A stretch of DNA of 64,000 nt. Source: Rhodanobacteraceae bacterium (lineage in GTDB: Bacteria; Pseudomonadota; Gammaproteobacteria; Xanthomonadales; Rhodanobacteraceae). The notes beneath the pieces were generated by a model. It searched no databases and was not told where the DNA came from. It was given only the letters and a program-made list of their open reading frames with translations. The position numbers and the translations under genes are program-made. The DNA lies in assembly GCA_003142815.1 (NCBI GenBank), contig PLNP01000011.1, forward strand, positions 102,951-166,950, in the 5' to 3' direction. This document shows, in pieces, positions 47,973 to 56,837 of the stretch (positions are counted from its first letter, which is position 1; each line of letters opens with the position of its first letter).

Positions 47973-48776
47973 AGTGCGCGTGCCACGGCAAGCCGGGTAG
48001 TTCGCACAACCCCAGAACCGATCCTTCGTTCGACGATTTTCACGTTGAATCATGATCGCACCGCATTTCGGGCAGTCGGGTGTCGCCGTTGGCGTCGGGC
48101 TGACCTCGCGCGTTGCTGGTGCTTTCACAGGTCCTGCGGTCTGGCTTTCGCGCACCATGGCGAGCAACGCCTCGCCGTGGATCAGCTTGATGGGTTTGCC
48201 TTGCGCGAAGCGCTGTGCGTCTGCGGTATAGCCACCCACGGCGACGATCTTTACTGAGGTGGCGCCGTGATGGGTCAGCAGGCCGTACATCTCGCGCGCG
48301 ACATTGACGGGGACCTGCCGTGTGCGCCATTGCTTGCACTGGACGAGGGTGATGGCGCCGTCCTTGCGCAGGATCAGGTCGATGCCGCCATCCGCACCAC
48401 CTAAGCCGGTTTCCTGGATGGCATAGCCCTGACGACGGAACGCTTCGCCTACCAGCATTTCGAACTCGCGCCAGCTCATGGCGCGCAGGCTATCCAGACC
48501 AGTTTGCGTTTCCAACAGGTGCCTGCGTCGGCGGGTGCCGATATAGGAACCGAGCGCGCCCATCCAGCACGCGGCGAGGACCAGCCATGCGAAGGGTGTG
48601 TACATCCCGGCGGAAAGTTGTTTCCCCATAGCTTGGCCAATCGGACCGCCGAACGACGACAGGTACCAGCCGATGCCGTAGCGGATCGTCACGAAGGCCA
48701 CGATGCCGAGAACAATACAGACTGGCCATGGCATGAAGGCCATCAGCTCCATGCCGCTCTGTTTGCGCTTTGCCAT
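47967..48776 (-). CDS. Membrane-anchored Mrr-type restriction endonuclease
   Basis: The 269-aa protein has two N-terminal membrane helices (PVCIVLGIVAFVTIRYGIGW; FAWLVLAACWMGALGSYIG). An Mrr_cat PD-(D/E)xK domain follows (MSWREFEMLVGEAFRRQGY, GGADGGIDLIL...LVQCKQWR with the catalytic D and QxK). It ends in a topoisomerase-type Cys4 zinc ribbon (CPKCGAIM... FWGCANYPAC). Family members cut modified DNA or act in DNA quality control. No methyltransferase or other defence genes adjoin it. The last two residues and the stop come from a repeat. Confidence 0.9.
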   Translation of the reverse strand: MAKRKQSGMELMAFMPWPVCIVLGIVAFVTIRYGIGWYLSSFGGPIGQAMGKQLSAGMYTPFAWLVLAACWMGALGSYIGTRRRRHLLETQTGLDSLRAMSWREFEMLVGEAFRRQGYAIQETGLGGADGGIDLILRKDGAITLVQCKQWRTRQVPVNVAREMYGLLTHHGATSVKIVAVGGYTADAQRFAQGKPIKLIHGEALLAMVRESQTAGPVKAPATREVSPTPTATPDCPKCGAIMIQRENRRTKDRFWGCANYPACRGTRTT

Positions 48777-48797
48777 CGTCCTGCCTGAGTCATGCGC

Positions 48798-48834
48798 TAA
48801 AAAAAGGGGTCAGGTTGGGTCACCTTGACCCCTT
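48798..48834 (-). terminator. Terminator formed by paired GGGGTCAGGT repeats
   Basis: The minus strand reads AAGGGGTCAAGGT-gaccca-ACCTGACCCCTT followed by a T run. It is a stem with one bulge, downstream of the phosphatase-like/DsrE gene stop (48,874) and upstream of the Mrr-type gene. Confidence 0.78.
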
Positions 48835-48873
48835 CTCGTGGGTGTGAGATTCATGGCCTCCATCTGTTCTGGA

Positions 48874-49893
48874 CTAGGGAATCACGCCGTATCCGGCCGC
48901 CTGCAATTCGACCAGCTTGGTGATCGCCGACAATGTCACGCGGACCTCGTTGCGCACGTCCGTGATGGCATAGCCTTGATGGGTCAAAGCCTGGCCGCAG
49001 ACGAAGAACTCGACGCCGGCGCCATGCAGCTTGGCGATCAGGGCCGCATCGGGATTCGATCGGCTGAAGTGACCGCGATAACTGGAGTCCGACAAGCTGA
49101 GCGGTGTGGCCTTTCCGTGCAGGAGCACGACGATCTTGACGTTGGCCGGCGGTACCTTGGCCAGCGCATACAGGTTCACCGCGCGGGCCGCAGTTTCGAG
49201 ACTGCGATTAGTGCCCGTCTCGGTCGTGTCGCTTTCGTGCGCGTCGATGAGCAGACGATGGACCTGATCGGTGGCGGGCATGTCGACGCCGCGGGGCATC
49301 GCATACACGCCGCCGGCCGATTGGATGCGCGGAAACTGCAGGCTGGAAGCCGCGGGCACGGTGCCCATTTTGGTGTTGTGCGTGACGGTGGCAAGACGCT
49401 CTCGCACCGCAGGTTCCAGGCTCTTGAGTCCCCAGTCGCGTCCTTCTTGCAGCGCCGCATCGACCGGCTTGCCTTGCAGCGTGGCGGCGCGCAATGCGAT
49501 CAGCGCGCCGACCCGATTGCCCGATGCGCAATGGACCAGGGTCGGCGATGCGCCTGCCTCGGCGATCAGGCGATCGAAACGGCGGATATTGTCGGCGGTC
49601 AGATCCTTGGCGCCGTGGATCGGCAGGTTGTGATAACGCATGCCGGCTGCTTTCACCGCGCTGGCTTCGTCGAAACCCGGCGTCTCGCTGTCCTCGGTCA
49701 GATCGATCACATCGCGGATGCCGGCCGCGGCGATCGTCGCGATGTCCTCGGCCTTCGGCTGGCCGCTCGCCACGAAATTCGGCGCGTGGATGGTGGCATG
49801 GGGCAGGGTGGCCAACGCCTTGGTATCGATGGAATCGTCCGACCACGCCGGCATGGCCGCGATCAGCAAGAAGATCAGCACGGTGCGAATCAT
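48874..49893 (-). CDS. Exported phosphatase-like (DUF442-type) and DsrE-family fusion
   Basis: The 339-aa protein has a signal peptide (MIRTVLIFLLIAAMPAWSDD). Residues ~25-165 resemble DUF442/dual-specificity-phosphatase-like proteins (FVASGQPKAEDIATIAAAGI, catalytic-type loop VHCASGNRVGAL). Residues ~190-339 form a DsrE/F-like domain ('AGGVYAMPRGVDMP', NLYALAKVPPANVKIVVLLHG, 'AGVEFFVCGQALTHQGY', ending LVELQAAGYGVIP) with one Cys in FVCGQ. Each half exists alone elsewhere; together they suggest a periplasmic sulfur-handling or thiol-phosphate function, which is inference. ATG 49893 has AGAGG upstream. Confidence 0.82.
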   Translation of the reverse strand: MIRTVLIFLLIAAMPAWSDDSIDTKALATLPHATIHAPNFVASGQPKAEDIATIAAAGIRDVIDLTEDSETPGFDEASAVKAAGMRYHNLPIHGAKDLTADNIRRFDRLIAEAGASPTLVHCASGNRVGALIALRAATLQGKPVDAALQEGRDWGLKSLEPAVRERLATVTHNTKMGTVPAASSLQFPRIQSAGGVYAMPRGVDMPATDQVHRLLIDAHESDTTETGTNRSLETAARAVNLYALAKVPPANVKIVVLLHGKATPLSLSDSSYRGHFSRSNPDAALIAKLHGAGVEFFVCGQALTHQGYAITDVRNEVRVTLSAITKLVELQAAGYGVIP

Positions 49894-50093
49894 GGACAAC
49901 CTCTTCGATGGATCGGAAAACAGCGGTCAGGGTACGTTTTCCGATCAGGGAAGTGGTGATTTTTGACAAACGGACGCGGCGAGTTGAGGTCGCGGTTAGT
50001 CGCACGCGGCGCCAGCATGCCTCCGGCCTTGCGCCGACACGATGTGACCCCAAAGAAGGCTATTCGAGGGTCTGATTCGACTCGGAGGAGAGC

Positions 50094-50360
50094 ATGGCAA
50101 CCGGTTGGGCAGGCGACGGCGCGGTCCAGGATCAGATCGACGCGACAGTGAGCGACGCGGTCAAGCGCGCGCGCAGTCAGTTGCGGCACGGCCCTGGCTT
50201 GTCGCACTGCGAGGAATGCGACGCGCTGATCCCGAAGGCACGGCGCAAGGCGGTGCCGGGCGTGCGTCTCTGCGTGGCCTGCCAAGAGGCGCACGACCGG
50301 GAGCAGGGCGCCGTCAGTGGATACAACCGGCGTGGCAGCAAGGACAGCCAGCTCCGCTGA
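50094..50360 (+). CDS. DksA/TraR-type C4 zinc finger protein (YbiI-like)
   Basis: The 88-aa protein has a zinc finger 'CEECDALIPKARRKAVPGVRLCVACQ' and a C-terminal basic tail, the YbiI/TraR arrangement of short DksA homologues. It could bind the RNA polymerase secondary channel, but the long DksA coiled coil is absent. A strong purine-rich GGAGGAG lies before the ATG. Confidence 0.9.
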   Translation: MATGWAGDGAVQDQIDATVSDAVKRARSQLRHGPGLSHCEECDALIPKARRKAVPGVRLCVACQEAHDREQGAVSGYNRRGSKDSQLR

Positions 50361-50391
50361 ATGAAGAAGCGAATGGACCGGTGAAAAGGTG

Positions 50392-50560
50392 TCAGAGAAC
50401 ATTAGCGCTTGGAGCGCATGGGTTCTCTGGCTCCTTGCGATTGAGCGGGTTGTTGTGACCGTTGCACCTTGTCCGGACCCAGTCTTGATTCTGCGTGCCC
50501 GGGAAGCTGCAGATTTCGCAAGTCCGCTCAGATAGTGACTCGGCAAAGTCGATCATTGCC
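50392..50560 (-). pseudogene. C-terminal remnant of a CxxC hypothetical protein
   Basis: The minus strand reads MIDFAESLSERTCEICSFPG then WVRTRCNGH, resembling the C-terminus of uncharacterised proteins ending SxRTCExCGxPG...GWxxTxCxxH. An adjacent different-frame stretch (50,553-50,774, FPGNLVQRVDVVNVLATPHP) could be its upstream part or unrelated. The final residues run into repeat-like DNA (GTGTCAGAGAACATT). Confidence 0.4.
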
Positions 50561-50865
50561 ATTTGCCGTTGCGAACCGCGTAAAGCTCCGACGCTTCGAT
50601 GAGTTCGTATAGCCAGCTTCGATACGCGGCGGCGCGTAATGCGCTGTCGGGCGCCAGCGCGATGACGACCGGGTGGGGCGTCGCCAGGACATTGACGACA
50701 TCGACGCGCTGCACGAGATTGCCAGGGAAACCGGCCAGCCGGAGACATGACATGTCCGATCCGCTGCAATGCACCTATACGGACGCCGCGCGCAACCATC
50801 TGCGCGATGGCATCCGCCTGAGCACCGCGGAGCACCCGGGACCTCGCGCGAGTCGTCGAACTCGG

Positions 50866-51135
50866 TTAACAACAGCGCGCGCCGCCTTTGTCGTACTTGC
50901 GCTCGATCGCCTGCACATAGAAATCACTCCGCGTCAGAACCGGCGCGCCGGGATGGCGCGCCGCAGCGTGTGCGAGGTAGCGCTCGTAATCCGGAATTCC
51001 GAAGACCTGCCGGCATGCTGAGCAAAGGCTGCGGGCGCGCTCGCGAAGCCCACCCTGGGCTGTCGCCCCTACTACGCGTGTGGCGGGCATTTCGAGCACG
51101 GCCGCCCCGTGGCCGTCTTCGCGCTCTGCGGTCAT
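50866..51135 (-). CDS. ybdD: YbdD/YjiX family protein (CstA-associated)
   Basis: The 89-aa protein has a conserved C-terminal half: QVFGIPDYERYLAHAAARHP, a RSDFYVQAIERKY segment and the terminal RCC. This is the DUF466 family whose genes almost always follow cstA. The start ATG overlaps the cstA stop by 4 bp. The N-terminal ~25 residues are variable. It is thought to assist the CstA pyruvate/peptide transporter. Confidence 0.9.
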   Translation of the reverse strand: MTAEREDGHGAAVLEMPATRVVGATAQGGLRERARSLCSACRQVFGIPDYERYLAHAAARHPGAPVLTRSDFYVQAIERKYDKGGARCC

Positions 51136-53198
51136 GCCAGCGATCCTCGTGCACCCGCCAGCGGCGGAATCTCGTGTGCAGTCGGATTCGCCTGCTTCAG
51201 CGCCTGCATGCAGATCTTCACCGCGAAGATGCACATCGCGATCACCAGCAGGACGAACAAGGCGCAAACGACCGCGTCGAGGTAATTGTTGAATGCGACG
51301 CGCTGCATTTCCTCGATCGATTTGGCCGGCGCGAGCACGGTCCCATGCGCGGCGGCGTCACTGAACTTGCGCGCCAGCGATAAGAAGCCGATTTTAGGAT
51401 CGGGATGGAAGATCTTCTCCACGCCCGCGGTCAGCGTGGTGATCAGAAGCCATGCCGTGGGTACAAGTGTGACCCACACGTAGCGCTGGCGCTTCATCTT
51501 CACGAGCACGCTGGTGCAAAGCAGCAGGGCAATGCCGGCCAGCATCTGGTTGCCGACGCCGAAGAGCTGCCAGAGCGTGTTGATGCCGCCGAGCGGATCA
51601 ACGACCCCTTGATACAGGAAGTAGCCCCAGAGCCCCACGCACAGCGCGGTGCTGAGGATGTTGGCGGGCAGGTGTTGCGTGTTGCCGAGCGGCTTGTACA
51701 CGTGACCGAGTATGTCCTGAATCATGAACCGCCCGACCCTTGTACCGGCGTCGACCGCCGTCAGGATGAACAGCGCTTCGAACAGGATCGCGAAGTGGTA
51801 CCAGAACGCTACCAGGGACTTGCCGCCCAATGCCTGTCCGAGGATCTGCGCCATTCCCACCGCGAGCGTCGGCGCGCCGCCAGCGCGCGACAGGATGCTG
51901 GTCTCGCCGATGTCGTGGGCCGTCTGGGTAATCATGTCCGGCGTGATCGTGAATCCCCAGCCTGAAATGACCTGGGCCGCGCTGGCGGCCGTCGTGCCAA
52001 TTGCCGCCGCGGGCGCGTTCATCGCGAAGTAGACGCCCGGATCTAGTACGCACGCAGCCGTGAGCGCCATCACCGCGACGAACGACTCGGCCAGCATGCC
52101 GCCGAAGCCGATGAGGCGCATGTGGGATTCGTTCTCGATCATCTTCGGCGTTGTTCCCGACGAGATCAGCGCATGGAAGCCCGAGACCGCGCCGCACGCG
52201 ATGGTGATGAAGAGGAACGGGAAGAGCTTGCCGGAAAATACCGGCCCGGTGCCGTCGATGAACCGCGTGGTGGCCGGCATAAGGAGCGTCGGCGCGACGT
52301 AGTAGATGCCGATCGCCAGCGCAACGACGGTCCCGATCTTGAGGAAGGTGCTCAGATAATCGCGCGGCGCCAGCATCAGCCACACGGGCAGGCTCGCGGC
52401 GACGCCACCGTAGATGATCAATGCCCAGGCGAGCTGTGTGCCGGTGAGTGTGAACATCGGCGCCCACGTTGGATCGGCGGCTACGACTTGCCCGAAAACA
52501 ATCGACAGCAGCAGCAGCACTACGCCGAAAGCCGACGCTTCCGCCACACGTCCAGGCCGGATGATCCGCATGTAGAGGCCCATGAGCAGCGCGATAGGGA
52601 TCGTCGCGGCAATGGTGAAGAGGCCCCAGGGGCTCGCGGTCAGTGCCTTGACCACGACCAGCGCGAGCACGGCGAGGATGATGATCATGATCGCCAGCAC
52701 GCCGACCAGAGCGAGCGCGCCGGGGATGGGGCCGAGTTCCATCTTGATCATCTCGCCCAGCGACTTGCCGTCGCGGCGAACGGACAAGAAGAGAACGATG
52801 AAGTCTTGCACGGCGCCGGCGGCTACAACCCCGGCGAGGATCCATATCGTGCCGGGGAGATAGCCCATCTGCGCGGCGAGGACCGGTCCGACCAGCGGGC
52901 CGGCGCCGGCGATCGCTGCGAAGTGGTGACCGTAGAGCACCCACTTGTTGGTCGGCACGTAGTCCATGCCGTCGTTGTGCCGCATAGCGGGGGTTGGGCG
53001 CGAAGGGTCTAGCTGGAGCACCTTTTCGGCGATGAACTTGCTGTAGAAGCGGTACGCAATGAAATAGACGCTGAGCGCCGCCGTAACGAGCCATACGGCG
53101 TTGACGCTTTCGCCGCGGCCCAGCGCGAGTGCAGCGAAGGAGAACGCCCCAATGATGGCTATCGCCGGCCAAAGTATGAGAGATACCAACTTGTGCAT
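51132..53198 (-). CDS. cstA: Carbon starvation protein A (CstA) transporter
   Basis: The 688-aa integral membrane protein has ~16-18 helices. Family blocks are 'AMRHNDGMDYVPTNKWVLYG' then HHFAAIAGAGPLVGPVLAAQ, 'FHALISSGTTPKMIENE', AGGAPTLAVGMAQI and the C-terminal domain (YVWVTLVPTAWLL). Homologues import pyruvate or peptides under nutrient limitation. Translationally coupled to ybdD. Confidence 0.96.
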   Translation of the reverse strand: MHKLVSLILWPAIAIIGAFSFAALALGRGESVNAVWLVTAALSVYFIAYRFYSKFIAEKVLQLDPSRPTPAMRHNDGMDYVPTNKWVLYGHHFAAIAGAGPLVGPVLAAQMGYLPGTIWILAGVVAAGAVQDFIVLFLSVRRDGKSLGEMIKMELGPIPGALALVGVLAIMIIILAVLALVVVKALTASPWGLFTIAATIPIALLMGLYMRIIRPGRVAEASAFGVVLLLLSIVFGQVVAADPTWAPMFTLTGTQLAWALIIYGGVAASLPVWLMLAPRDYLSTFLKIGTVVALAIGIYYVAPTLLMPATTRFIDGTGPVFSGKLFPFLFITIACGAVSGFHALISSGTTPKMIENESHMRLIGFGGMLAESFVAVMALTAACVLDPGVYFAMNAPAAAIGTTAASAAQVISGWGFTITPDMITQTAHDIGETSILSRAGGAPTLAVGMAQILGQALGGKSLVAFWYHFAILFEALFILTAVDAGTRVGRFMIQDILGHVYKPLGNTQHLPANILSTALCVGLWGYFLYQGVVDPLGGINTLWQLFGVGNQMLAGIALLLCTSVLVKMKRQRYVWVTLVPTAWLLITTLTAGVEKIFHPDPKIGFLSLARKFSDAAAHGTVLAPAKSIEEMQRVAFNNYLDAVVCALFVLLVIAMCIFAVKICMQALKQANPTAHEIPPLAGARGSLA

Positions 53199-53261
53199 GA
53201 CACCGCTCCTAGCAGAGGACCCGTTAGTGGGTGGCGGTCGCTGCGTTGCAGTCGACCGCGC

Positions 53262-53448
53262 TCAGATGACCTTCACGTTGATGTCGTGGAGGCCGTCGAT
53301 GTGGGCGGTCATCACGTCGCCCGGCGCCACCGGTCCGACGTTTTCCGGCGTGGCCCGAATAAATGATGTCTTCGGCAAACAGTTGGTTGTACGTCGACAG
53401 CTTCGCGATCTGCTCGGCGACGTTCCAAATCATCTTGGACAGATCACT
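53262..53448 (-). pseudogene. Fumarylacetoacetate hydrolase-family C-terminal remnant, frameshifted
   Basis: The minus strand reads SDLSKMIWNVAEQIAKLSTY NQLFAEDIIYSG. After a one-base frame change it continues TPENVGPVAPGDVMTAHIDG and ends INVKVI-stop at 53,262. This is the C-terminal third of FAH-family hydrolases (DLIFTGTPxGVG pattern). No N-terminal or metal-binding region is present. Confidence 0.78.
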
Positions 53449-53463
53449 CACGCTGCAACGGCA

Positions 53464-53916
53464 GTTATGATGTGGCTGGGAAGGCCACCGGCTAGCGCCG
53501 GTGAACTGCAGTAATTCCCTGCGATTTGTCGTGCTCATAACGACCCCTTCGACATCCACCATGATCCTCGTACAGCGCCCTTCGCGCAAGCCTGCCCCGT
53601 CAGGCCCGCTCGACGATCAGCGCGATGCCCTGGCCGACGAGTCGAATCAGTTGCGCACCGGCAAGTTCAAGATCGAAACATGGGATGCGGGCTAGGTGGC
53701 AGGTGCGTAGCGCGTTGAAAGATCGCGATCTCTGCACGATCGATCTCGCAGCGGTCAAGATGGCGCACGAGGCATTACGCGACAAGCTGCGTCCGCAACC
53801 GGGGGAGTTCGGCTTCCTCGATGAAGGACTGGAAAGCGCGACGGTCGAGCCTGCACGATCCGTCGGAACAAGTGAATGAACGAAAACGGGGACAGAGTGT
53901 CTCGGCCCGGGAAAGA
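53464..53916. other. Gene-poor stretch, nothing recognised
   Basis: Several short frames on both strands (e.g. plus-strand DLCTIDLAAVKMAHEALRDK...) have no recognisable family. Probably decayed coding DNA next to a GGGGTCAGGTT repeat. Confidence 0.4.
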
Positions 53917-53953
53917 GAAACAAAGGGGTCAGGTTCATTTTCTCGGGTCATGT
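53917..53953. repeat. GGGGTCAGGTTCATTTTC repeat, second copy
   Basis: Thirty-seven bases identical to 47,936-47,972, in the same orientation, about 6 kb away. Confidence 0.92.
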
Positions 53954-54009
53954 TGCGCAAGAAGGCACTCCGGCCTCGTTCTTCAAAACCAGCAATCGCC
54001 CTCACGAAG

Positions 54010-54213
54010 TTACTTGGCCGAACACCCGCATGCAGTTGCCGAACTCTTTTGTGCCGTATTGCAACAATCCATTGCACTCTTGGAGCTGCTCTTGGCATCA
54101 CTCAGCTTGTTCTGATCGTGACATTCCGCCGCTTTGCGATGGTGTTTGGCTGCTGCTTCATGATCGCTTGCAGCTTGTTTATGGAGACCGCTAGCTTCCT
54201 TGATATTTGGCAT
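54010..54213 (-). CDS. Small Ala/His/Lys/Cys-rich helical protein
   Basis: The 67-aa protein, MPNIKEASGLHKQAASDHEA then AAKHHRKAAECHDQNKLSDA, ends with a Cys-containing tail (CCNTAQKSS...CGCSAK). The repeated AAxHHxxAA pattern recalls small helical stress proteins of unknown function. Codon use and base composition (AT-richer) differ from the neighbours, suggesting transfer. Upstream bases 54,214-54,310 are also AT-rich and could hold its promoter. Confidence 0.6.
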   Translation of the reverse strand: MPNIKEASGLHKQAASDHEAAAKHHRKAAECHDQNKLSDAKSSSKSAMDCCNTAQKSSATACGCSAK

Positions 54214-54459
54214 GATGTATGTTCCTTAATTGGAGAATACTGATGAATTGAAATCCAACGCATGAGGCAGAATTGGTTTGAGCATCATGCCGCATTATTA
54301 TAAGCTTTCAAGTGTGATTAAAACAGTACACCAACGCACAGAGTGCGAAACGATCACCGTCTCCTTCTGGCCGAATGCACGAAGTATCGAAAGTCAGCAA
54401 CCGAGCAAACCAACTGGATGTCCACGTTGAGGTCCACCGATCGAACGCGTCGAAAGGTG

Positions 54460-54562
54460 CGGGGAAGATCCCTCGGAGCTCGATCAGCGCGTAGGCCGCA
54501 ACGATGGCCAGCACGGTCAGCCAGTGCGCGATGCGAATCGAGGCACTGTATCGGCTCGTGAT
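54460..54562 (-). pseudogene. Cytochrome b561-like N-terminal remnant
   Basis: The minus strand reads TSRYSASIRIAHWLTVLAIV then AAYALIELRGIFP, the first transmembrane helix of b561-type cytochromes with its heme-region His. Homology stops after ~35 residues and no start codon is present. It lies directly upstream of the peroxidase gene in the same orientation. Confidence 0.7.
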
Positions 54563-54597
54563 GTTGTCCGCGCTGATTACCCTATGTGGCTTAGGGC

Positions 54598-55638
54598 TTA
54601 GGGCTTGGGTCGAGGGGTGGCCGCTACGCTGGCTGGCAGGATGGGAAGCGTGACCTTGGGCTGCTCGCCCGTCAGCGACTCCAGAAAGCGCGTGATCTTG
54701 TCGACCTCATCGTCTGTCAGCTTCGCCCCCAGCTGGCTGTTGCCCATGATCGCAACGGCCTGGCGAAGATCCCACGCCTTGCCCGAGTGGAAATAGGGTG
54801 GCGTAAGGGCGACATTCCGCAGCGAGGGAACCCTGAACACATACTCGTCGCTCGCCGTCTTGGTCACCTCGAAGCGGCCCTTGTCGTTTGGCGGAAGTAT
54901 ATCGGCACCGGGGCGCTCCACCACCCCGAACGGGGCGTACATGCCGCCACCCACGTTCATGCCGCGATGACAGGTCGCGCAGCCCTTGTTGATGAAAAGC
55001 GCCAGGCCTTCCTTTTGGCTCGCATCGAGCGCTTTTTCGTCGCCCTTCAGGTAATGGTCAAAGGGGGCATTGGGCGTGATCAGCGTGGCTTCGAACACCG
55101 CAATCGCCTTGCAAATGTTGTCGACCGTGATGGAGTCGGTCGCGCCAGGGAATGCCTTTGCGAATGCCGGGGCATAGCCTGGAATCGCTTTGAGCTGCTC
55201 GACGACATGAGCCTCGGTGGTGCCCATCTCGATCGGATTGACCAGCGGTCCGCCCGCCTGCTGCTCGAGGTCTTTCGCGCGTCCATCCCAGAATTGGGCG
55301 ATGTCGAATACCGAATTGTACACAGTCGGCGCATTGCGACTGCCGTGCTGCCAGCGATGACCGATCGACGTCTCTTGCAGGTCCACGCCGCCCATGCCGA
55401 TCATGTGGCAGGAATTGCAGCTGATGACGTGGCTTTCGGAAAGCCTCGGCTCGAAGTAAAGCATCTTGCCGAGAACCACCTTGGCAGGAGTCGCGGGAAT
55501 GTCTTGCAGCGGCGGTGCGCTGGCAGGTATCGGCTTGAAGAGTCCCTGCGACTGTTTCATCAGCCCGGACTGCGACCACGCCTGACCCATCATCAGGCAT
55601 CCAAGAGCAACTAATGAACCTACCGCGAGCGGGCGCAT
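54598..55638 (-). CDS. Di-heme cytochrome c peroxidase
   Basis: The 346-aa protein has a signal peptide (MRPLAVGSLVALGCLMMGQAWS) and two c-type heme sites, CNSCH (~73) and CATCH (~218). The CcpA/MauG-family blocks 'LGKMLYFEPRLSES', 'GSRNAPTVYNSVF', 'FWDGRAKDLEQQAGGPL' and 'FRVPSLRNVALTPPYFHSG' are present. It reduces periplasmic H2O2 using cytochrome c electrons. Standard length for the family. Confidence 0.94.
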   Translation of the reverse strand: MRPLAVGSLVALGCLMMGQAWSQSGLMKQSQGLFKPIPASAPPLQDIPATPAKVVLGKMLYFEPRLSESHVISCNSCHMIGMGGVDLQETSIGHRWQHGSRNAPTVYNSVFDIAQFWDGRAKDLEQQAGGPLVNPIEMGTTEAHVVEQLKAIPGYAPAFAKAFPGATDSITVDNICKAIAVFEATLITPNAPFDHYLKGDEKALDASQKEGLALFINKGCATCHRGMNVGGGMYAPFGVVERPGADILPPNDKGRFEVTKTASDEYVFRVPSLRNVALTPPYFHSGKAWDLRQAVAIMGNSQLGAKLTDDEVDKITRFLESLTGEQPKVTLPILPASVAATPRPKP

Positions 55639-55912
55639 GGAACGATCTCCTTCTATAGCGTGACGATTAGAATGCCGATGCGGACTGCACCGGCGGGCGC
55701 CGAGAGCCTTTGGGTCTCAGCGTTCAAGCTCCGCAGCCTCATGCATGCGCCTTTTCGACTCATTGATAGCCGCTGTTCCTTCCCCCCTGCGCAGCGGGGC
55801 AAAACGGCAGGACTGCCACAGTGCCACCTGCCCGAAGGGCCAGCGCCATGGATGGCGCGAGTTCACGTGCCGAAGGCGGAAGAGGGCGCTTCAAGTGTTG
55901 CGTGGCGCGCCT

Positions 55913-56746
55913 TTAGCGATGCCCGCCATCCGTGGCATCGCCATCCTTCGACTTGTTATCCTTTTTCGGAACCGGCTTCGCTCGCGGCGCCGGTCGCTGC
56001 GCCGCGCCCTTGGCGGGTGGTGCCGGATGGCCGGCGTTGCTGGTTGGCGGACGACTCGCCGGCGCCGAACGTTGGCTGGAAGGCGGCCGCGAAACCTGGG
56101 TCTGTGGGCGCGGTGCGGCCTTGGCGGGTGATTGCGGACGATTGTTCTGCGGTCTTGCGACAGCGGCGCCGGATGGCTGCGGCCGGTTGACGGGCGGGCG
56201 AGGTGCAGCCGACTGCGTCCGGTTGACGGGCGGGCGAGGTGCGACCGATTGCGACCGGTTGACGGGTGGGCGAGGTGCGACCGATTGCGACCGATAATCC
56301 GGGCGCGATGGTTGCATGGTCGGGCGCGGCGGCGGCCGGTGCGCAAATGTTCGATGGCTCCAGCTATCACGGTCGCGGTACCAGGAGCGACTGCGATAGT
56401 GCTGGTCCCAGTAGGCACCGAGGACAAACGCGACAATCGGGATGCCGACGCGCGCGCCGTAATCGGGCAGCAGCACGCGCTGGTTCTGATAGTCATATTG
56501 CAGAAACTGCCCGCTGACCCAACCGCGGTTGTCCTCCGCCTGCACGTCGCACCATTCCCATCCATCGGTGCACCCGTAGACCGACACCGGTATGCCGGCC
56601 GGCAAGGTCATGATTGACGGATATCCGATATCCGGTCCTGCGCGCAGGCTGACCGCGCCGATCACATAGGCATCCGCCGCATCCGAACGGGTCGGGGCAA
56701 GTGCGCTCAAGCCCAACAGAAACAACAAGACGGCGAAATGCTTCAT
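55913..56746 (-). CDS. Secreted SH3-domain protein with Pro/Arg-rich repeat tail
   Basis: The 277-aa protein has a signal peptide (MKHFAVLLFLLGLSALAPTRSDA). A bacterial SH3 domain follows at ~25-85 ('VSLRAGPDIGYPSIMTLPAG', WEWCDVQAEDNRGWVSGQFL) and a short hydrophobic stretch (GIPIVAFVLGAYW). A ~150-residue low-complexity tail contains three tandem 12-mers close to SQSVAPRPPVNR, plus Pro/Gln/Ala runs. It is likely a periplasmic or cell-wall-associated protein. The 275 bp upstream of the peroxidase gene (55,639-55,912) holds nothing recognised. Confidence 0.82.
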   Translation of the reverse strand: MKHFAVLLFLLGLSALAPTRSDAADAYVIGAVSLRAGPDIGYPSIMTLPAGIPVSVYGCTDGWEWCDVQAEDNRGWVSGQFLQYDYQNQRVLLPDYGARVGIPIVAFVLGAYWDQHYRSRSWYRDRDSWSHRTFAHRPPPRPTMQPSRPDYRSQSVAPRPPVNRSQSVAPRPPVNRTQSAAPRPPVNRPQPSGAAVARPQNNRPQSPAKAAPRPQTQVSRPPSSQRSAPASRPPTSNAGHPAPPAKGAAQRPAPRAKPVPKKDNKSKDGDATDGGHR

Positions 56747-56837
56747 GGCTCGGTTCTCCTTGGTTCCAAACGTTATACACGCAGTGTTCGCACGAATCCA
56801 ACAGCGCTTGTGGCCGCTGCGACCGGGGGGCTGAAAC

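Noticed and set aside
47967-49893. Mrr nuclease plus phosphatase/DsrE gene as a multi-gene defence system
   Set aside because: The genes are separated by a terminator, and the second encodes an exported protein; no coupling supports one system.
55891-56565. Arg/Thr-rich minus-strand ORF in another frame of the SH3 gene
   Set aside because: Alternate frame of the Pro-rich repeat tail; the SH3/signal-peptide frame is the coding one.
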